This document shows positions 11,406 through 23,096 of a stretch of 64,000 nt of DNA, one piece after another (the first letter of the stretch is position 1; every line of letters starts with the position of its first letter). Where the stretch lies: assembly GCA_964036195.1 (NCBI GenBank), contig OZ038450.1, positions 13,270,701 through 13,334,700 of the forward strand, read 5' to 3'. The translations under genes were made by a program, and so were the position numbers. This stretch comes from Sphaerolaimus hirsutus. Lineage: Eukaryota > Nematoda > Chromadorea > Monhysterida > Sphaerolaimidae. The notes below the pieces were generated by a model, which saw only the letters and a list, made by a program, of their open reading frames with translations, did not search any database and was not told the DNA's origin.

Positions 11406-12810
11406 TTCGATGATGCCTGTATGTTAAAAAGTAATAATAAAAGTAATATGCATTACAATCCGCCCAAGGAAAGGACGTATCCAGGGGGGCGGGGGGGGGG
11501 GCTGCAGCCCCCCCCCCCCCGGGGTGAAACCTAAAAATAATGGTAAAATGTGACTTTCAGTACCATTTTGCAAGGTGCAATGCAAAGGGCTGAGCCCCCT
11601 CCCCCCCCTTCGCCTTCGCTTCGCCTGGTTCTGATGGCAGAACATAGGCTAAAATCTCTATCCCAAGACAGACACCAATCCCGATCCCGAAAAAATGCCA
11701 ATACCGATACCGATCCCGATCCCGATCCCGTTACCCCAATCCCGGCCGATCCCGATCCGGAAATCTCAAAAATACCAATCCCGATCCCGATCCCGAAAAG
11801 TCAATCCCGTTTGAACAGTACGTGTCGCAGATGCTCGAAATGTACATGCGGCAACATTTAAAAGTTTTGAAAAGGCGACGGAGATTTCTATGCGACACGC
11901 GAAATTTAAATTTGAGTTTACACAGACCAGTTGACACACGTGTGTCAACTACTGTGTGGTGGTATATTTCCATTTGCAACAAATAGCGTCCTATTCGGGT
12001 CGCTGAATTGCATTCTGCGATCATCGTGTGCGTATGAATTGGCAGCAAGCCAATTCATACTACGTGGTACCCAACGAGCCACCCACAAAACCGCATTGTC
12101 CTAGCCGAACTAACACGATAAACGTAGCGCCTGCCTGCCTGCCTGCCTGCCTGCCTGCCAGCACTTGACAGCGAGCCAACGACACAATTTTTTTTTCTCG
12201 AAAATATAAATATTTGGATACATGTTCCTTGTTTTATACAACATATAATTGAGTTTTTTGCAATAAGTAGACATAGATATTTCAATAATTGATCAGTGAC
12301 ACTATGTTTATTGCAAAATAAATTTAAAATTACACATTTTAACAACATAAATACATTAATTTTTACAATGTGTTGATATCCAAAATGATATCGCTATCAG
12401 TGCAAATTTGGCGAACGTCCAAATTTGCAGAGGTACCATTTGTACGAAAATGCATTTTATTTATTCAGAATAACTGCAGAATGTCGTGACTTATGTTGTG
12501 ACTTTGTGAAAAATAAATTTGAAAAGCGCCGCATTGAAATGGTACTTTTTAGAGATTTTGCCAGTAACCCGGTGCTACTGTTCCCGTTGTGTATTTTGTT
12601 CCCCCAAATGTGTAAAAGTAATGTCTCAGAAATTGTTGACTAAAATTTAAAAAGAATTTTGTGTTCTGCGATTTAGACCAAACTGTGTCTATTTATTTAC
12701 GAAACCGCCCCACACCACACGCAGATCGAAATTTGTCTTTTACACGCGACATCTAGCCTTTGGTGAATTTATTTTTGCCGTTTGGCAGCGGTCCAAATTC
12801 GTGCAGCAAC
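11406..12810. promoter_or_regulatory. Divergent intergenic region
   Basis: Separates the start codons of the minus-strand gene (11405) and the plus-strand gene (12811), so it should hold both promoters. It contains C/G-run MITE remnants (about 11465-11640), a partial GATCCC element (about 11660-11818), a perfect 22-bp palindrome at 11929-11950 (agttgacacacg/tgtgtcaact), a hairpin with arms gtatgaattgg at 12032-12060, and a GCCT microsatellite (about 12130-12160). No TATA box could be assigned. Confidence 0.45.
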
Positions 12811-15800
12811 ATGTCTGGCGGCGGAAAAAACGTTCAGGTATGTGAGTAGCCGATTTTCTAACTTTACTCGGTGTTAAAATTCGGTACAAAAGAGAGATCC
12901 ATTTCCAGTGTCCATTGACGACACCAGCTAGAAATGGGATGTTACATTTGGACTAATGGTAGAAATGTAACTAGGGATGGCCAGCGCTTTTTTTCAAGTG
13001 CTTTTATTTTAAAAAACCACAATTTTTTTTAAAAAAAAGCGCAAGTGTCCCAGCGCTTTTTAAAAAAAAGTGCGCTGGCAAAAAAAATTTGTACCTATGC
13101 AATACGTATTCTGTAAATTTTTTGCGCGCAAGCGCGAAATTTAACCATTACATTACCACTGATGGTTGTTTTCATTGGTTTTGTGTTATTTTAGTGTAGG
13201 GATGGCCAGCGCTTTTTTTCAAGCGCTTTTTTTTTAAAAAAACCGCTGGCAAAAAAATTTGTACTTGTGCACTAGGTATTTTGTAATTTTTTCGCGCGCG
13301 AGCGCAAAATTTCACATGCAAATTGCCATTGGTGGTTGTTTTCATTGGTTTTGTGGCATTTTTAGTGCCATTGCTTCTATTCCTCCATGGTATCATGTAA
13401 TAATAAGTTGTGATATGTCAGTCTAGTATATAATATCCAGCCAATGTGCTCCCACATACTTCTACAGAGTGTAACATCACTGTCATGCATTAGCCTTCTC
13501 TTACAACGTTATTTAAGCACTATTCCATCCCTATCTTCACTAGAAGTCATGATACATACACAAACAGCGATATACATAACGAGTCAACATAAAATAGGAT
13601 TTTTGTGGCAGAGATTAGGACTTATAATGCTATCTCATGATTACACAGCCATTCTATGGCTATATATCATCACAAGTAATACCACTTGTCTGATATACCT
13701 GTATATATTGATTCAGAACCCTATTTGGGAACTTTTTAGGTACCGTCTTGACATTTTTTGAAAAAAAGCGAAAAAAGCGCGTTTGTTGAAAAAAGCGCTT
13801 TTTTTTAAAAAAGCGGGGTCGTTAAAAAAAGCGCTTTTTTTAATCACTATTTTACTGTCATTCTTGCATGCTATCATATAATAATAAGCTGTGATATGTA
13901 AGTGTAGTATATAATATCCAGCCAATGTGGTTCCACATAGTTCTACAGTAGGAAACGCTAGTCTCAATGTATTAGCCTTCTTTTATAACATTATTTAAGC
14001 AATGTTTCATGCCTAAATTCATTTGAACTCATGAACATTTGACAATAAGCAATTTACATATTGAGTCGACATAAAAAGTGGTTTTTTTTTGCATAAAACC
14101 CCACATGTATTTCCATCCCATGGCTCCACAGCCATTCTATGAATATATATCATCACAAGTACTGCCACTTGTTTGACTTAGAACCATATTTGGGAGCTTT
14201 CTAGGATGCCAACGTGGAGGCCAACGACAACGTCGACGTCGACGCCAACGTCGACGGCAACGTCGACGCCGACGGCAACGTCGACGCCGACATGGACGTC
14301 AACGTGGACGCCAACGTGGACGGCGGCAACCCGGACAGTAACCCGGACGTCATAGTGGATGACAACCCGGACTCCAAACCGAGCGACGGCGATGGTGTCT
14401 TCAAGGTGCCATTCGTGCCATCCTCGGACCCGGACAATTATCCGCCTGCGATTGTTAGCCTGCAACGTATACCAGGTGGCATTCCGGCATCCTGCAAAGT
14501 AGCCTGTAAAATGTAAAATGACATGCAAACTGTGTAAAGTCATGTAAAACGTTACGTAAAATTGCACGTGAATACGACTTTTCACATTTTGCATGACATT
14601 TACCATTTTACATGGGTTTTACAGGGTCTCGGAGTGCCTCAAGAAGAAACTATGAAGACGCTGTTGGAGGAGGGAAAAGTTATTGTGAGCACAGAAGTCG
14701 CCAATGGCCGCCGTGGTGTGGACAAGTCTAGTGCGCAAGTGAGTAAGGCGGGTAAACAGTTTCGGGTGGTTTAAACTGTTTCGGGTGGTGTGATTTGTTT
14801 CGCCTGGTGGGTGTGAATTGTTTCTCAGGGTGTAAATTGTTTCCCTGGTTTTGAATTGTTTCCCGGGTTTTGAATTGTTTCCCAGGGTGTAAATTGTTTC
14901 CCAGGGTGTAAATTGTTTCCCGGGGTGTAAATTGTTTCCCGGGGTGTAAATTTTTTCCCCGGCTGTAAATAGGGTTCAAACGGGATCCCGATCCTGATCC
15001 CGGATCCCGTGAAATTCCGGGATTTACCAGTCCCGATCCCAATCACGAAACCCCAATCCCGATCCCGATCCCGATCCCGAAATCTCAAAAATACCAATCC
15101 CGATCCCGATCCCGAAAGTTTTCAAATCCCGATCCCGATCCCGAGAAACTCCCAAGTCCGGGATCCCGATCCCGAAACCACAATCCCGATCCCAATCCCG
15201 AAATCTCAAAAAGTGAATCCCGATCCCGATCCCGAAAAGTCAATCCGGTTTGAACCCTAGCTGTAAATTGTCCCATGGGCGTCATATCATTATATAAAAA
15301 GTATGTAAACTCGCAGGTGGTGGAGAAGAAGGTCATCAAAGAGGAAGCGGACAAGAGCGACAGCGATGACACGGACGTGGAGGAGGAAAACGACCCGGAT
15401 GTGGACGACGATGACAGTGACGAGGGACCGCGGCCTAAAGTAGCGAGAATTGTCAAGGCTAGCGACGGCCAAGTCTATATTTCAAAATTTTGTGTTTCTG
15501 TTTTCCCGATAGTGCAAAGTTTTCGTTCCGTTTTCTGTTTTCCCTGAAAGTGCAAAGTTTTCCTTCCGTTTTCTGGCAAGTGGAAAATTTTTTCTGTTTT
15601 CTGGCAAGTGGAAACAATTTTTGCTTTTTGTATTGTGTAAAAAATTATTGTTGACATCCCTAGTGTGGCATACATGTATTGATTGTAAACTTTCAGTTTG
15701 TCAACTTTGCACAGGCTGAAAACGACTCGAACGTCAGTTGCAGTCCGGATGTCACGAAATCCGGCTCGGATAAAAGTGACACATCGTGTGAGAGCCCCCC

Positions 15801-17823
15801 ACGACTGCGCACTGCTAGGGAAGTTATGCGGTCTTTGTACCCGAGGCGTACTTCGAAACTGGGATCTTCGGAAGGTATGTTGAACTTTTGAAATTTGGTT
15901 GTGTATGATTATCACGGGTATTAAATACGATGTTTGAAGTGAAGCAAAGGTGAATTTTTTTCAAATGTAAAACATTTTTCACAGTTAAATTATTTTAAAT
16001 AAATAAATAAAAACATTTTCGGGAGAAAAAACGTTTTCAAGTAGATTGTAGAAAAAATGTTTTTATCACATTTTTCAGATGATTGTGACTCCGGTGCTAA
16101 TGCGGATGTGGATACCGATGGCACCCCAAATCCAACAAGGGACTCGAGTCCAATACGGTCGGCCACTCCAATACCGGACACGCCAGAGAGGAGCACTTCT
16201 TCAGGGAGCATTTGCAGACTGTGTAAAGTGAAGTGTAAAATGTAAGATGTGACTGAAATTGTGAAAGGTTATGTAAAATGCCGGATAAAATGCGTACACG
16301 TTCGCAATTTTACATGGCGTTTTACATTACTTTTATCACTTTTCATGACATTTTACATTTTACACTGGTTTTTACAGCATCTGTGAGTGCCACTAGATGA
16401 AGTCGGATTCCCGATGGTCTTTCCGGCGGTCAACGTTAACGGCGGTGCAGTCGACGATGTTGTTGGTGGGCCCGCGCCCGCTGGGCCTGATGTTAGTTTG
16501 TTCGCGCGCGTTCAGGAAAGGCCGCCTGGTTGCAATCTCAGACCCTGTTAAGTGTAAACTAAATTGTGAAATGTTATTGAGAGTCTTAATTTTCACTTTT
16601 TTCATATCTTTATTTACATTGACGTTTTACATCCCATTTTACATGACATTTTATATGACATTTTACATCGTGTTTCAGATGATATTTTATAGGCCTTCCT
16701 ACATGACATTTTACATCCCATTTTACATGACATTTTATGTCATATTTTACATCGCGTTTTAGATGTAAAATGTTATACTCCATTTTACATGACACTTTAC
16801 ATTTTATATGACATTTGACATTACATTTTACATCGCAATTTTGATTATGTTATATATTACGTTTTACATCACATTGTAGATGACATTTCACCGTTTAGTT
16901 TACACTTTAGATGGTGTGGGAGTGCTTCCAGTTGTCAATCAGACGTTTGGTCAAGCGGCAAGCCACAGCAGTGTATTCACGCTTGTTAGTTTTTGTGTCT
17001 TTTTCAATTTTATGTGAAATCAAGTTTATGTGAAATTTTGCACTTCCATTTTTTTCACAGCGCACCACGAGGATGAAAATGACGGTCAAATACAGGTGGC
17101 TCTCCCACAGCTTGTGAAATGTTTTGTAAAATGTGAAATGTGATGCAAAGTTTGTGAAATTATGTAAAATGCCCTACAAAATGGAAAATATCGTGTTTTT
17201 TTTCATTTTGAACGGCATTTTACATCATTGTTGACGCTTGACATGGCTTTTTACATTTCACATCTCATTTGAGAGGCTGTAGTAGTGCACCCAGGACGAA
17301 TGTCAATGTGGCTTATGCGGATGTGCAGAGAAGCCCCCAAATGGGCCTCGGCGTCGTGAAATGCAGCATTCCGACAAACCTGTTGGTCAGGCGCCAATCG
17401 GATCTATTATGGGTTCGCGTCCAGGACAGCGCGTTAGTTCGGAGATTTTTAGGGGTACTTCTTTTGGTGACTTTGGAGGGTCAGTTTATGTCGCCTAAAG
17501 GAAGATCCATTTGTGATGTTATTTTGTTGGTGGGGGCGGGGGGTTGCACGCTCCTAAAGTGCCCACCCTATTCTAAACGCTGCGTGAAGGTTATCAATGG
17601 ATTACAGTAGATTTTTCATAGGAATGATCTATTTTTCATTTTATGATCTTATAAAAAAATGTTTTTTAGGGATGCTGTAATCGCAAATGTGCAACAGGAG
17701 CCCATTACTGTCACATTGGACATGGAGAATATGGGCGAAAAGAGGGGGTTTATGCTTGTCGGTTTGTGGCTGGTGGAAAACGGGATTGATTCGTGTTCTA
17801 TACATGCTACGTTGGTTGATTAA
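12811..17823 (+). CDS. 11-exon gene, unknown acidic/Cys-rich protein (459 aa)
   Basis: Exons 12811-12837, 14205-14475, 14644-14738, 15317-15472, 15715-15874, 16079-16204, 16397-16528, 16932-16970, 17061-17095, 17295-17479, 17670-17823. Phases match throughout and sum to 1380 nt ending TAA. The protein starts MSGGGKNVQ, then has a repetitive Asp/Asn/Val tract (NVDVDANVDGNVDAD), acidic and Ser/Pro-rich stretches, a short Cys cluster (DECQCGLCGC) and a C-terminal domain (ITVTLDMENMGEKRG). That domain aligns with the last exons of the genes ending at 31040 and 32721, and all three last exons start with the same split phase. Introns 2, 6, 7 and 9 are introner-type elements. Exon 8 is only 39 nt; its donor was chosen because it keeps phase. 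The function is unknown. Confidence 0.75.
12972..13290. repeat. AAAAAGCGC repeat (MITE-like), two units
   Basis: Two units start TAGGGATGGCCAGCGC and consist of A/T runs broken by GCGC, followed by aaaatttgtac and gcgcgcaagcg. Related pieces are at 13750-13850, 28760-28850 and 30478-30730. All are in introns or between genes. Confidence 0.65.
13750..13850. repeat. AAAAAGCGC repeat fragment
   Basis: Alternating A/T runs and GCGC or GCGG, in intron 1 of the plus-strand gene. Sequence around it (tgtgatatgt...gtataatatccagcc) occurs twice, near 13409 and 13889, so about 300 bp of this intron is a diverged duplication. Confidence 0.6.
14476..14643 (+). mobile_element. Introner-like intron D (168 bp)
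   Basis: Starts GTGGCATTCCGGCATCC after CCAG and ends TCTCGGAGTGCCTCAAG. Internal blocks tgtaaaatg and cattttaca are also inverted. Removal restores ATA CCA G|AA GAA ACT in phase 1. Triplets left and right are CAG and AAG. Confidence 0.88.
14750..14966. repeat. GTGTAAATTGTTTCCC tandem array
   Basis: About ten units of roughly 20 bp (GGGTGTAAATTGTTTCCC with variants) in intron 3, ending at the MITE at 14970. Frames through it are artefacts. Confidence 0.85.
14970..15259 (+). mobile_element. hAT-like GATCCC MITE
   Basis: Ends TAGGGTTCAAACGGGATC / GGTTTGAACCCTA, with the exact 8-bp duplication GCTGTAAA (14962-14969, 15260-15267). The target was the last unit of the minisatellite, so the array predates the insertion. 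Confidence 0.9.
15478..15665. repeat. Fragment of GGAAAAC-type MITE
   Basis: Units ttttctgttttcc, gcaaagttttc and tggcaagtgg are the reverse of the GGAAAAC repeat at 5665-6128; it ends ttgacatccctag. It lies in intron 4 of the plus-strand gene. Confidence 0.6.
16205..16396 (+). mobile_element. Introner-like intron E with mutated donor (GG)
   Basis: Inverted ends GGAGCATTTGCAGACTG and CATCTGTGAGTGCCAC, preceded by CAG and followed by TAG. Exact removal gives TCA G|AT GAA GTC GGA and keeps a long open frame, but the first two bases are GG, not GT. Either a non-canonical donor is used, or the nearby GTAAAG is used and the product is changed. Confidence 0.75.
16529..16931 (+). mobile_element. 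Introner-like intron F (403 bp)
   Basis: Starts GTTGCAATCTCAGACCC and ends GGTGTGGGAGTGCTTCCAG. Inside are repeated palindromic units of ttttacat/gtaaaatg that have expanded it to twice the usual size. Removal joins CCT G|TT GTC AAT in phase 1. Confidence 0.82.
17096..17294 (+). mobile_element. Introner-like intron G (199 bp)
   Basis: CAG|GTGGCTCTCCCACAGC at the left, GAGAGGCTGTAGTAGTG then CACC and CAG at the right. Removal joins ATA CAG|GAC GAA in phase 0. The triplets on both sides are CAG. Confidence 0.85.
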
Positions 17824-17843
17824 GGTTCTTTTTGTATTGTTCG

Positions 17844-18294
17844 CAGGGACGTATCCAGGATTTTTGAGCGGGGGGGGCTGCTTGTTTACGGGGGCCGTCG
17901 AACGGGGGGGGGGGCTCAGCCCCCCCCCTAAATTGTTTCCCTATATAGGGACGGAAATGCGTTTGGGCGCTAGCGCCATACAAAGGCGTCACGCCATGGC
18001 GCTATTGGCGTTGGCGCCAGCGCCAGGAGCCGCTTTATATGTATGTAAAAATGCATACATATGCAGCGAAATTCGCAAAAATGTGTTTATTTCCGAGGAT
18101 ATTGGTTCGCAGGGGCCGATCCGTTGAAAATACAATGCATGGGGAAGAAATTGCGCGCTTGCGCGCAAAAATTTTTAGAAACATCGGAAAATATATCGGA
18201 AAATATGCATTTTCCGGGACTTTTTGGGTCTCACCCCGGGAAGGGGGGGGGGGGGCTGCAGCCCCACCCGCCCCCCCCCCTGGATACGTCCTTG
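17844..18294 (+). mobile_element. CAGGGACG-type hAT-like MITE, complete
   Basis: Ends CAGGGACGTATCCAGG and CTGGATACGTCCTTG, with the exact 8-bp duplication ATTGTTCG (17836-17843, 18295-18302). Internal landmarks are long G and C runs, a ggcgccagcgcc block and gcgcgcttgcgcgc. No coding capacity. It is the reference copy for this family and lies just after the plus-strand gene. Confidence 0.9.
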
Positions 18295-18439
18295 ATTGTT
18301 CGTATATTTGGTAGGGTGGCTGGCCATGTAAGTTCTGTGCACATGTAGAGACGTGATGAGATTTTTGTCAATTTGCACGATCAAGTTATCATATTCCTGT
18401 AATAAAATCAAAATGTAATCAAAACAAAATCAAGAAAAA

Positions 18440-18600
18440 GTTTAAAATTGTGGATAGTTTTCGTATTACAAATACTTGCATTGTGGACAGTTGGTAGGGC
18501 ATTCACTTGGCAGTTGGGGTTCACATGGCCAGTGCCTTTACAGCAGCGGCAGTTTACATAAGTTACATAAGGGGCGGGTACAGGGCTATCGCTTTATGTG
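18440..18600 (-). CDS. Possible exon with CCHC zinc knuckle
   Basis: On the minus strand one frame reads CRCCKGTGHVNPNC, an exact C-x2-C-x4-H-x4-C knuckle (around 18497-18556), followed by a plausible donor (GCAA|GTATTTG). Such knuckles bind single-stranded nucleic acid and are typical of Gag-like and some cellular proteins. No joining exon with matching phase was found, so this is a fragment at best. Confidence 0.3.
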
Positions 18601-18872
18601 TGTTTTATTCTATGCACCCTAAATATCGTACTGGTTTGTGTGACGCTTTGCGTTTTATTTGCCTCATTTTGCCCACTGTATCTTTGCTACTGTGTTTTTG
18701 TTTTTAAAAACAATGTTTTCTAAAAAATTTTTTTCAACTATTTTTGCTTTTCGTTTTTTATTACTTTCTCTGATCTTTTTTGAATGCCAGACAGATTACT
18801 GGCTGAATCTCTATAATCGAAAGATTCCTTTGTTGTTTTGTGAACTTGTCATGTCCGTTACTGGTTATATGA

Positions 18873-19226
18873 ATAGAGGTTCAAACGGGATCACAGTCCC
18901 GAATATCGAGAAATTTAGGCATTTTGTGGTTCCGATCTGGAATTCCCAATCAGGATCGGTATTCCGAATGCAGAGAAAGTTGGCCATTTTGTCGCCCGAA
19001 TTGCAATCCCGACAAATTTCTGCATTATGTGTGCGGTATCCGAAAGTCCGAATCGGGATTCCGAAAGTCCGAATCGGGATTCCGATTGCGAAGCCTACTA
19101 ATTTGGGCATTTTGTCAGCCCGATTTGAATCGCGACAAATTTCTGCATTTTGTGTTCCCGATCCCGAAATCCTAATCGGGATCGGGATCCCGACTCTGAA
19201 AAGTTTGTCCCTTTTGAACCCTAGTA
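18873..19226. repeat. Diverged GATCCC-type element
   Basis: Ends GAGGTTCAAACGGGATC and CTTTTGAACCCTAG, with degraded cccgatcccgaa units. A gaaagtccgaatcgggattcc unit is directly doubled near 19038-19083. No clear target duplication. Confidence 0.65.
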
Positions 19227-19915
19227 ATGTAGGTGTATTTGTGAAAGATTATTTTGTAACTAGAAGTTTAGTCGTGCTAGAATTTTTGAAGTGTACTTAT
19301 GATGTAAACGTTTGGCGTTTTCTTTTTAAGGTCTGTTTGTTGTATGAATATTTACATCTGTGGAATGTGGACGCTCTTAATGTGAAGGGCGGTGGTCTTG
19401 ATGTGAGCGTTTGATGTTTTAATGAAATAAAAAATGAAATGTAAACAATGTATGACAAAATTAAAATCTTTTTAGTTTCTAGACATCATTTTAGTGGCTT
19501 TCATAGCCTTAACTATTTTATTTCGCTCGCTCGCTAAATCGCTAAAAAGGAAGAAAAATCGCTAAAAGTAGGTGTAATATAGCTCAAAATGGGTATACAA
19601 GAGCATATGGGGAGTTCAATTATAAAAGTTCGCAAGCGCCAAATCCAGAAAAATTGAGTTAAGCGTGGATATTTTTTTCACATTTTAGAAAAACATTTTA
19701 TATACCATTTCGTTCAGGAGGTACATTTATTCAGTGTAATTCAGTCATCACTTGTTTGTGTCGGTGCCCTTTTAGTATCACTTTTCACGATAGGTAGACA
19801 TCAGTGGTATTACAATAAAGAATGTAGGTACATAGCCAGAGGATGACGCCTTTGTAGTCTTTACGTGTGATGTGAACACTGAATGTCATGGCTATGTTCC
19901 TACAATGATGATCAA
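19227..19915. other. Intergenic, short dispersed repeat
   Basis: No gene seen. 19545-19610 (gctaaaagtaggtgta, then agctcaaaatgg and tatacaagagcatat) recurs at about 27187-27253, so it is a dispersed repeat. The 3' end of the minus-strand gene that stops at 19916 should be here; TTTATT at about 19724 could be its polyadenylation signal. Confidence 0.4.
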
Positions 19916-22518
19916 CTAATCATCCATGAAATTGTTCACGTCATGGCAGCGCAAGGTGTCCGGGGGGACAAGAGTGTGCAGCATTTTGTAATACGCGTTT
20001 GCTTTCTTCTCTGTGCGCTTCACGTGTGCCACAAGGACTTCACCAGCCTTGGTCATCATGTTCACCTGGTGACACTCACATACCGTGTAAAAAGCCAGGG
20101 AAATCGTAAAAATGTTATTAATAGTGTCCATAGTCGTATAAAATGGCCTTACAGGTTATCTTACACGACTTTTCACTTTGCATGACATTTTACATTTTAC
20201 TTGTATTTTTACACGGTTAGGGAGTGTCACCTTGCCTTCAAACTCGTTCATGGCAGTGTTGGCCATCTTCAGTCGGTTGTTGGCCATCTTCAATTGAGCA
20301 TCAGCAGTGCGACAAAAATGGATGACCTCCTCCATCTGTATGATGTAGAAGTTTTTGTCACAAAATGTATGCATGGTGGGAAAACATGTACGCCAAAGTT
20401 ATCAAGTCAAATTTTTCACTCCAAACTTTCCTCGACAAATTCGCCAAATTACCCACGTGAAACATTTTACGCAAAACTTTCCACGCAAAACTTTTTACGC
20501 CACAGTTATCAAGTCAAATTTTTCACTCCAAACTTTCCACGCCAAATTACCCACGTGAAACTTTTTACGCAAAACTTTCCACGCCAAATTACCCACGTGA
20601 AACATTTTACGCAAAACTTTCCACGCCAAATTTATCAAGTCAAATTCCAAACTTTCCTCGACAAATTACCCACGTGAAACATTTTACGCAAAACTTTCCA
20701 CGCCGAATTTATCAAGTCAAATTTTTCACTCCAAACTTTCCACGCCAAATTACCCACGTGAAACATTTTACGCAAAACTTTCTACGCCGAATTTATCAAG
20801 TCAAATTTTTCACTCCAAACTTTCCACGCCAAATTACCCACGTGAAACTTTTTACGCAAAACTTTCCACGCCAAATTACCCACGTGAAACATTTTACGCA
20901 AAACTTTCCACGCCAAATTTATCAAGTCAAATTTTTCACTCCAAACTTTCCACGCCAAATTACCCACGTGAAACATTTTACGCAAAACTTTCCACGCCGA
21001 ATTTATCAAGTCAAATTTTTCACTCCAAACTTTCCACGCCAAATTACCCACGTGAAACATTTTACGCAAAACTTTCTACGCCGAATTTATCAAGTCAAAT
21101 TTTTCACTCCAAACTTTCCACGCCAAATTACCCACGTGAAACTTTTTACGCAAAACTTTCCACGCCAAATTACCCACGTGAAACATTTTACGCAAAACTT
21201 TCCACGCCGAATTTATCAAGTCAAATTTTTCACTCCACCAAACTTTCCTCGACAAAGTTATCAAGTCAAACTTTCCACGCTAAAGTTATCAAGTCAAATT
21301 TTTCACTCCAAACTTTCCACGCCAAATTACCCACGTGAAACATTTTACGCAAAACTTTCCACGCCGAATTTATCAAGTCAAATTTTTCACTCCAAACTTT
21401 CCACGCCAAATTACCCACGTGAAACATTTTACGCAAAACTTTCTACGCCGAATTTATCAAGTCAAATTTTTCACTCCAAACTTTCCACGCCAAATTACCC
21501 ACGTGAAACTTTTTACGCAAAACTTTCCACGCCAAATTACCCACGTGAAACATTTTACGCAAAACTTTCCACGCCGAATTTATCAAGTCAAATTTTTCAC
21601 TCCACCAAACTTTCCTCGACAAAGTTATCAAGTCAAACTTTCCACGCTAAAGTTATCAAGTCAAATTTTTCACTCCAAACTTTCCACGCCAAATTACCCA
21701 CGTGAAACATTTTACGCAAAACTTTCCACGCCGAATTTATCAAGTCAAATTTTTCACTCCACCAAACTTTACTCGACAAAGTTATCAAGTCAAACATTTC
21801 ACGCCAAAGTTTCCACGCCAAAGTTATCAAGTCAAATTTTTCACTCCAAACTTTCCACGCCAAATTACCCATGTGAAACTTTTTACGCAAAACTTTCTAC
21901 GCCGAATTTATCAAGTCAAATTTTTCACTCCAAACTTTCCACGCCAAATTACCCACGTGAAACATTTTACGCAAAACTTTCCACGCCGAATTTATCAAGT
22001 CAAATTTTTCACTCCACCAAACTTTACTCGACAAAGTTATCAAGTCAAACATTTCACGCCAAACTTTCCACGCCAAAGTTATCAAGTCAAATTTTTCACT
22101 CCAAACTTTTTACGCCAAACTTTCCACGCCAAATTACCCATGTGAAATGTTTTACGTGAAACTTTCAACGCCAAATTTATCAAGTCAAACTTACACATTG
22201 CAACTTTTTTTGTCACAACATGTATGCATGGTGGGAAAACTGAAAACTTACTGCATGGAGGGGGGTCATTGATGTCATCTCCTCACGAGCACTATCCTCA
22301 ACGCTCATGGGTGACGCAGTCGATACTGCACTTGTGGCACTGCTGACTTGCGTTGGCTGCACCCTGCTTGATGAAGACTGGAGGCGCCACTGCCGCCACT
22401 CGGGTGCCGCAAACGTTTGCGCGAAGTTCAGCTGCGGTACAGCAGTGTTCGGCCTGCTTGTCCTGCCATCTTGTGGCATGGCGGTGAACTGATGCTGGGT
22501 GAAGTCGTTGTTGCTCAT
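19916..22518 (-). CDS. 3-exon gene, unknown 173-aa protein
   Basis: Exons 22252-22518, 20231-20335 and 19916-20065 all join in phase 0 and total 522 nt including TAG. The ATG at 22516-22518 follows an in-frame TAG a few codons upstream, which fixes the start. Residues 1-89 are Gln/Ser/Thr-rich and probably disordered (MSNNDFTQHQ...). The rest is a likely coiled-coil of alternating hydrophobic and charged residues (MEEVIHFCRT, LKMANNRLKMANT, VKRTEKKANAYYKML), ending in an acidic tail. Intron 1 is almost entirely minisatellite; intron 2 is an introner-type element. Complete and intact, but I do not recognise the family. Confidence 0.78.
20066..20230 (-). mobile_element. Introner-like intron C (165 bp)
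   Basis: On the minus strand it starts GTGACACTCCCTAACCGTG after CAAG and ends CGGTATGTGAGTGTCAC followed by CAG. The two ends match over about 26 bp as inverted repeats (GGTGACACTC...CCGTGTAAAAA). Removal joins GGC AAG|GTG AAC in phase 0. Confidence 0.9.
20385..22190. repeat. 1.8-kb CACGCCAAACTTTC minisatellite with higher-order copies
   Basis: Units alternate among TTACCCACGTGAAAC, TTTTACGCAAAACTTTCC, ACGCC(G)AATTTATCAAG and TCAAATTTTTCACTCC blocks. Blocks are arranged in larger copies; 21076-21264 and 21443-21631 are the same sequence offset by 367 bp. It lies in intron 1 of the 173-aa gene. The long open frames on both strands here follow from unit lengths near multiples of three and are not genes. 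Confidence 0.92.
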
Positions 22519-23088
22519 GCTGCTGTAGTACTGCTGCTGCTGATGCTGCTGCTACCGCTTCTCTCACATTTATTCAACTTTTGCGGAAGTTTGCAAAATG
22601 CGCATTGTCATGTCCATTTTTTTCAGGAACAAAAGTAATTTTTCAAAAGTAAGTGCAAATATCCATCTCAGATCCCCTGTTGTAACCCTCAGATAACAGT
22701 AACTTCTTTTCGTAAGTGCACATTGTTGTGAATTGAGACGTTTACGAGACTTCAGATTACTTCTGATAATTTTGTGATTTAAATGGTGAGAGAGGCTTAA
22801 GCAGCTGTCAGGATTCTCGAATAAAAAAGATTAAAAAGAACATTGCTCTGTAACACTTGTTGGATGAGCATTGCTTCTCTTTATTGTTTTTGGTGGTGGA
22901 GAGGGACTCACTGACAAGCTGTACAATTGATTACTATCATTGTACTGGAGTCTGTCTGGTTCAAGCTTGACTGTTTCATGCTACATTGAATTAAGACACA
23001 CGTCCAAAATTAGTTACTTTAAAGTGACTATGAGCAATACTCCACCACTTCGGAACACACGTTCCACAAATCCCAATTTGGGTCAAGC
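22519..23088. other. Intergenic, nothing recognised
   Basis: Upstream of the 173-aa gene. CTG-type triplets near 22525-22553 are 5' leader sequence. No further gene, RNA or repeat family is evident. Confidence 0.4.
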
Positions 23089-23096
23089 GTTGAGTA

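Noticed and set aside
12128..12160. GCCT repeat as a coding Ala/Cys/Gly tract
   Set aside because: Plain microsatellite between genes; no start, splice or conserved frame around it.
17670..17789. Alternative Cys-rich frame of the last exon (GCCNRKCATGAHYC)
   Set aside because: It can be joined to exon 10 by a GTTAGT donor at 17433, but the other frame aligns with the last exons of two paralogues and enters in the same phase, so the Cys-rich reading is probably a shadow.
20674..22159. Long open frames (up to 343 codons) of FTQNFPRQITHVK type
   Set aside because: They are translations of the minisatellite; the same units are open in several frames and on both strands.
20385..22190. CRISPR-like array
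   Set aside because: Units vary in length and sequence with no constant repeat and unique spacers; the locus is inside a eukaryotic intron.
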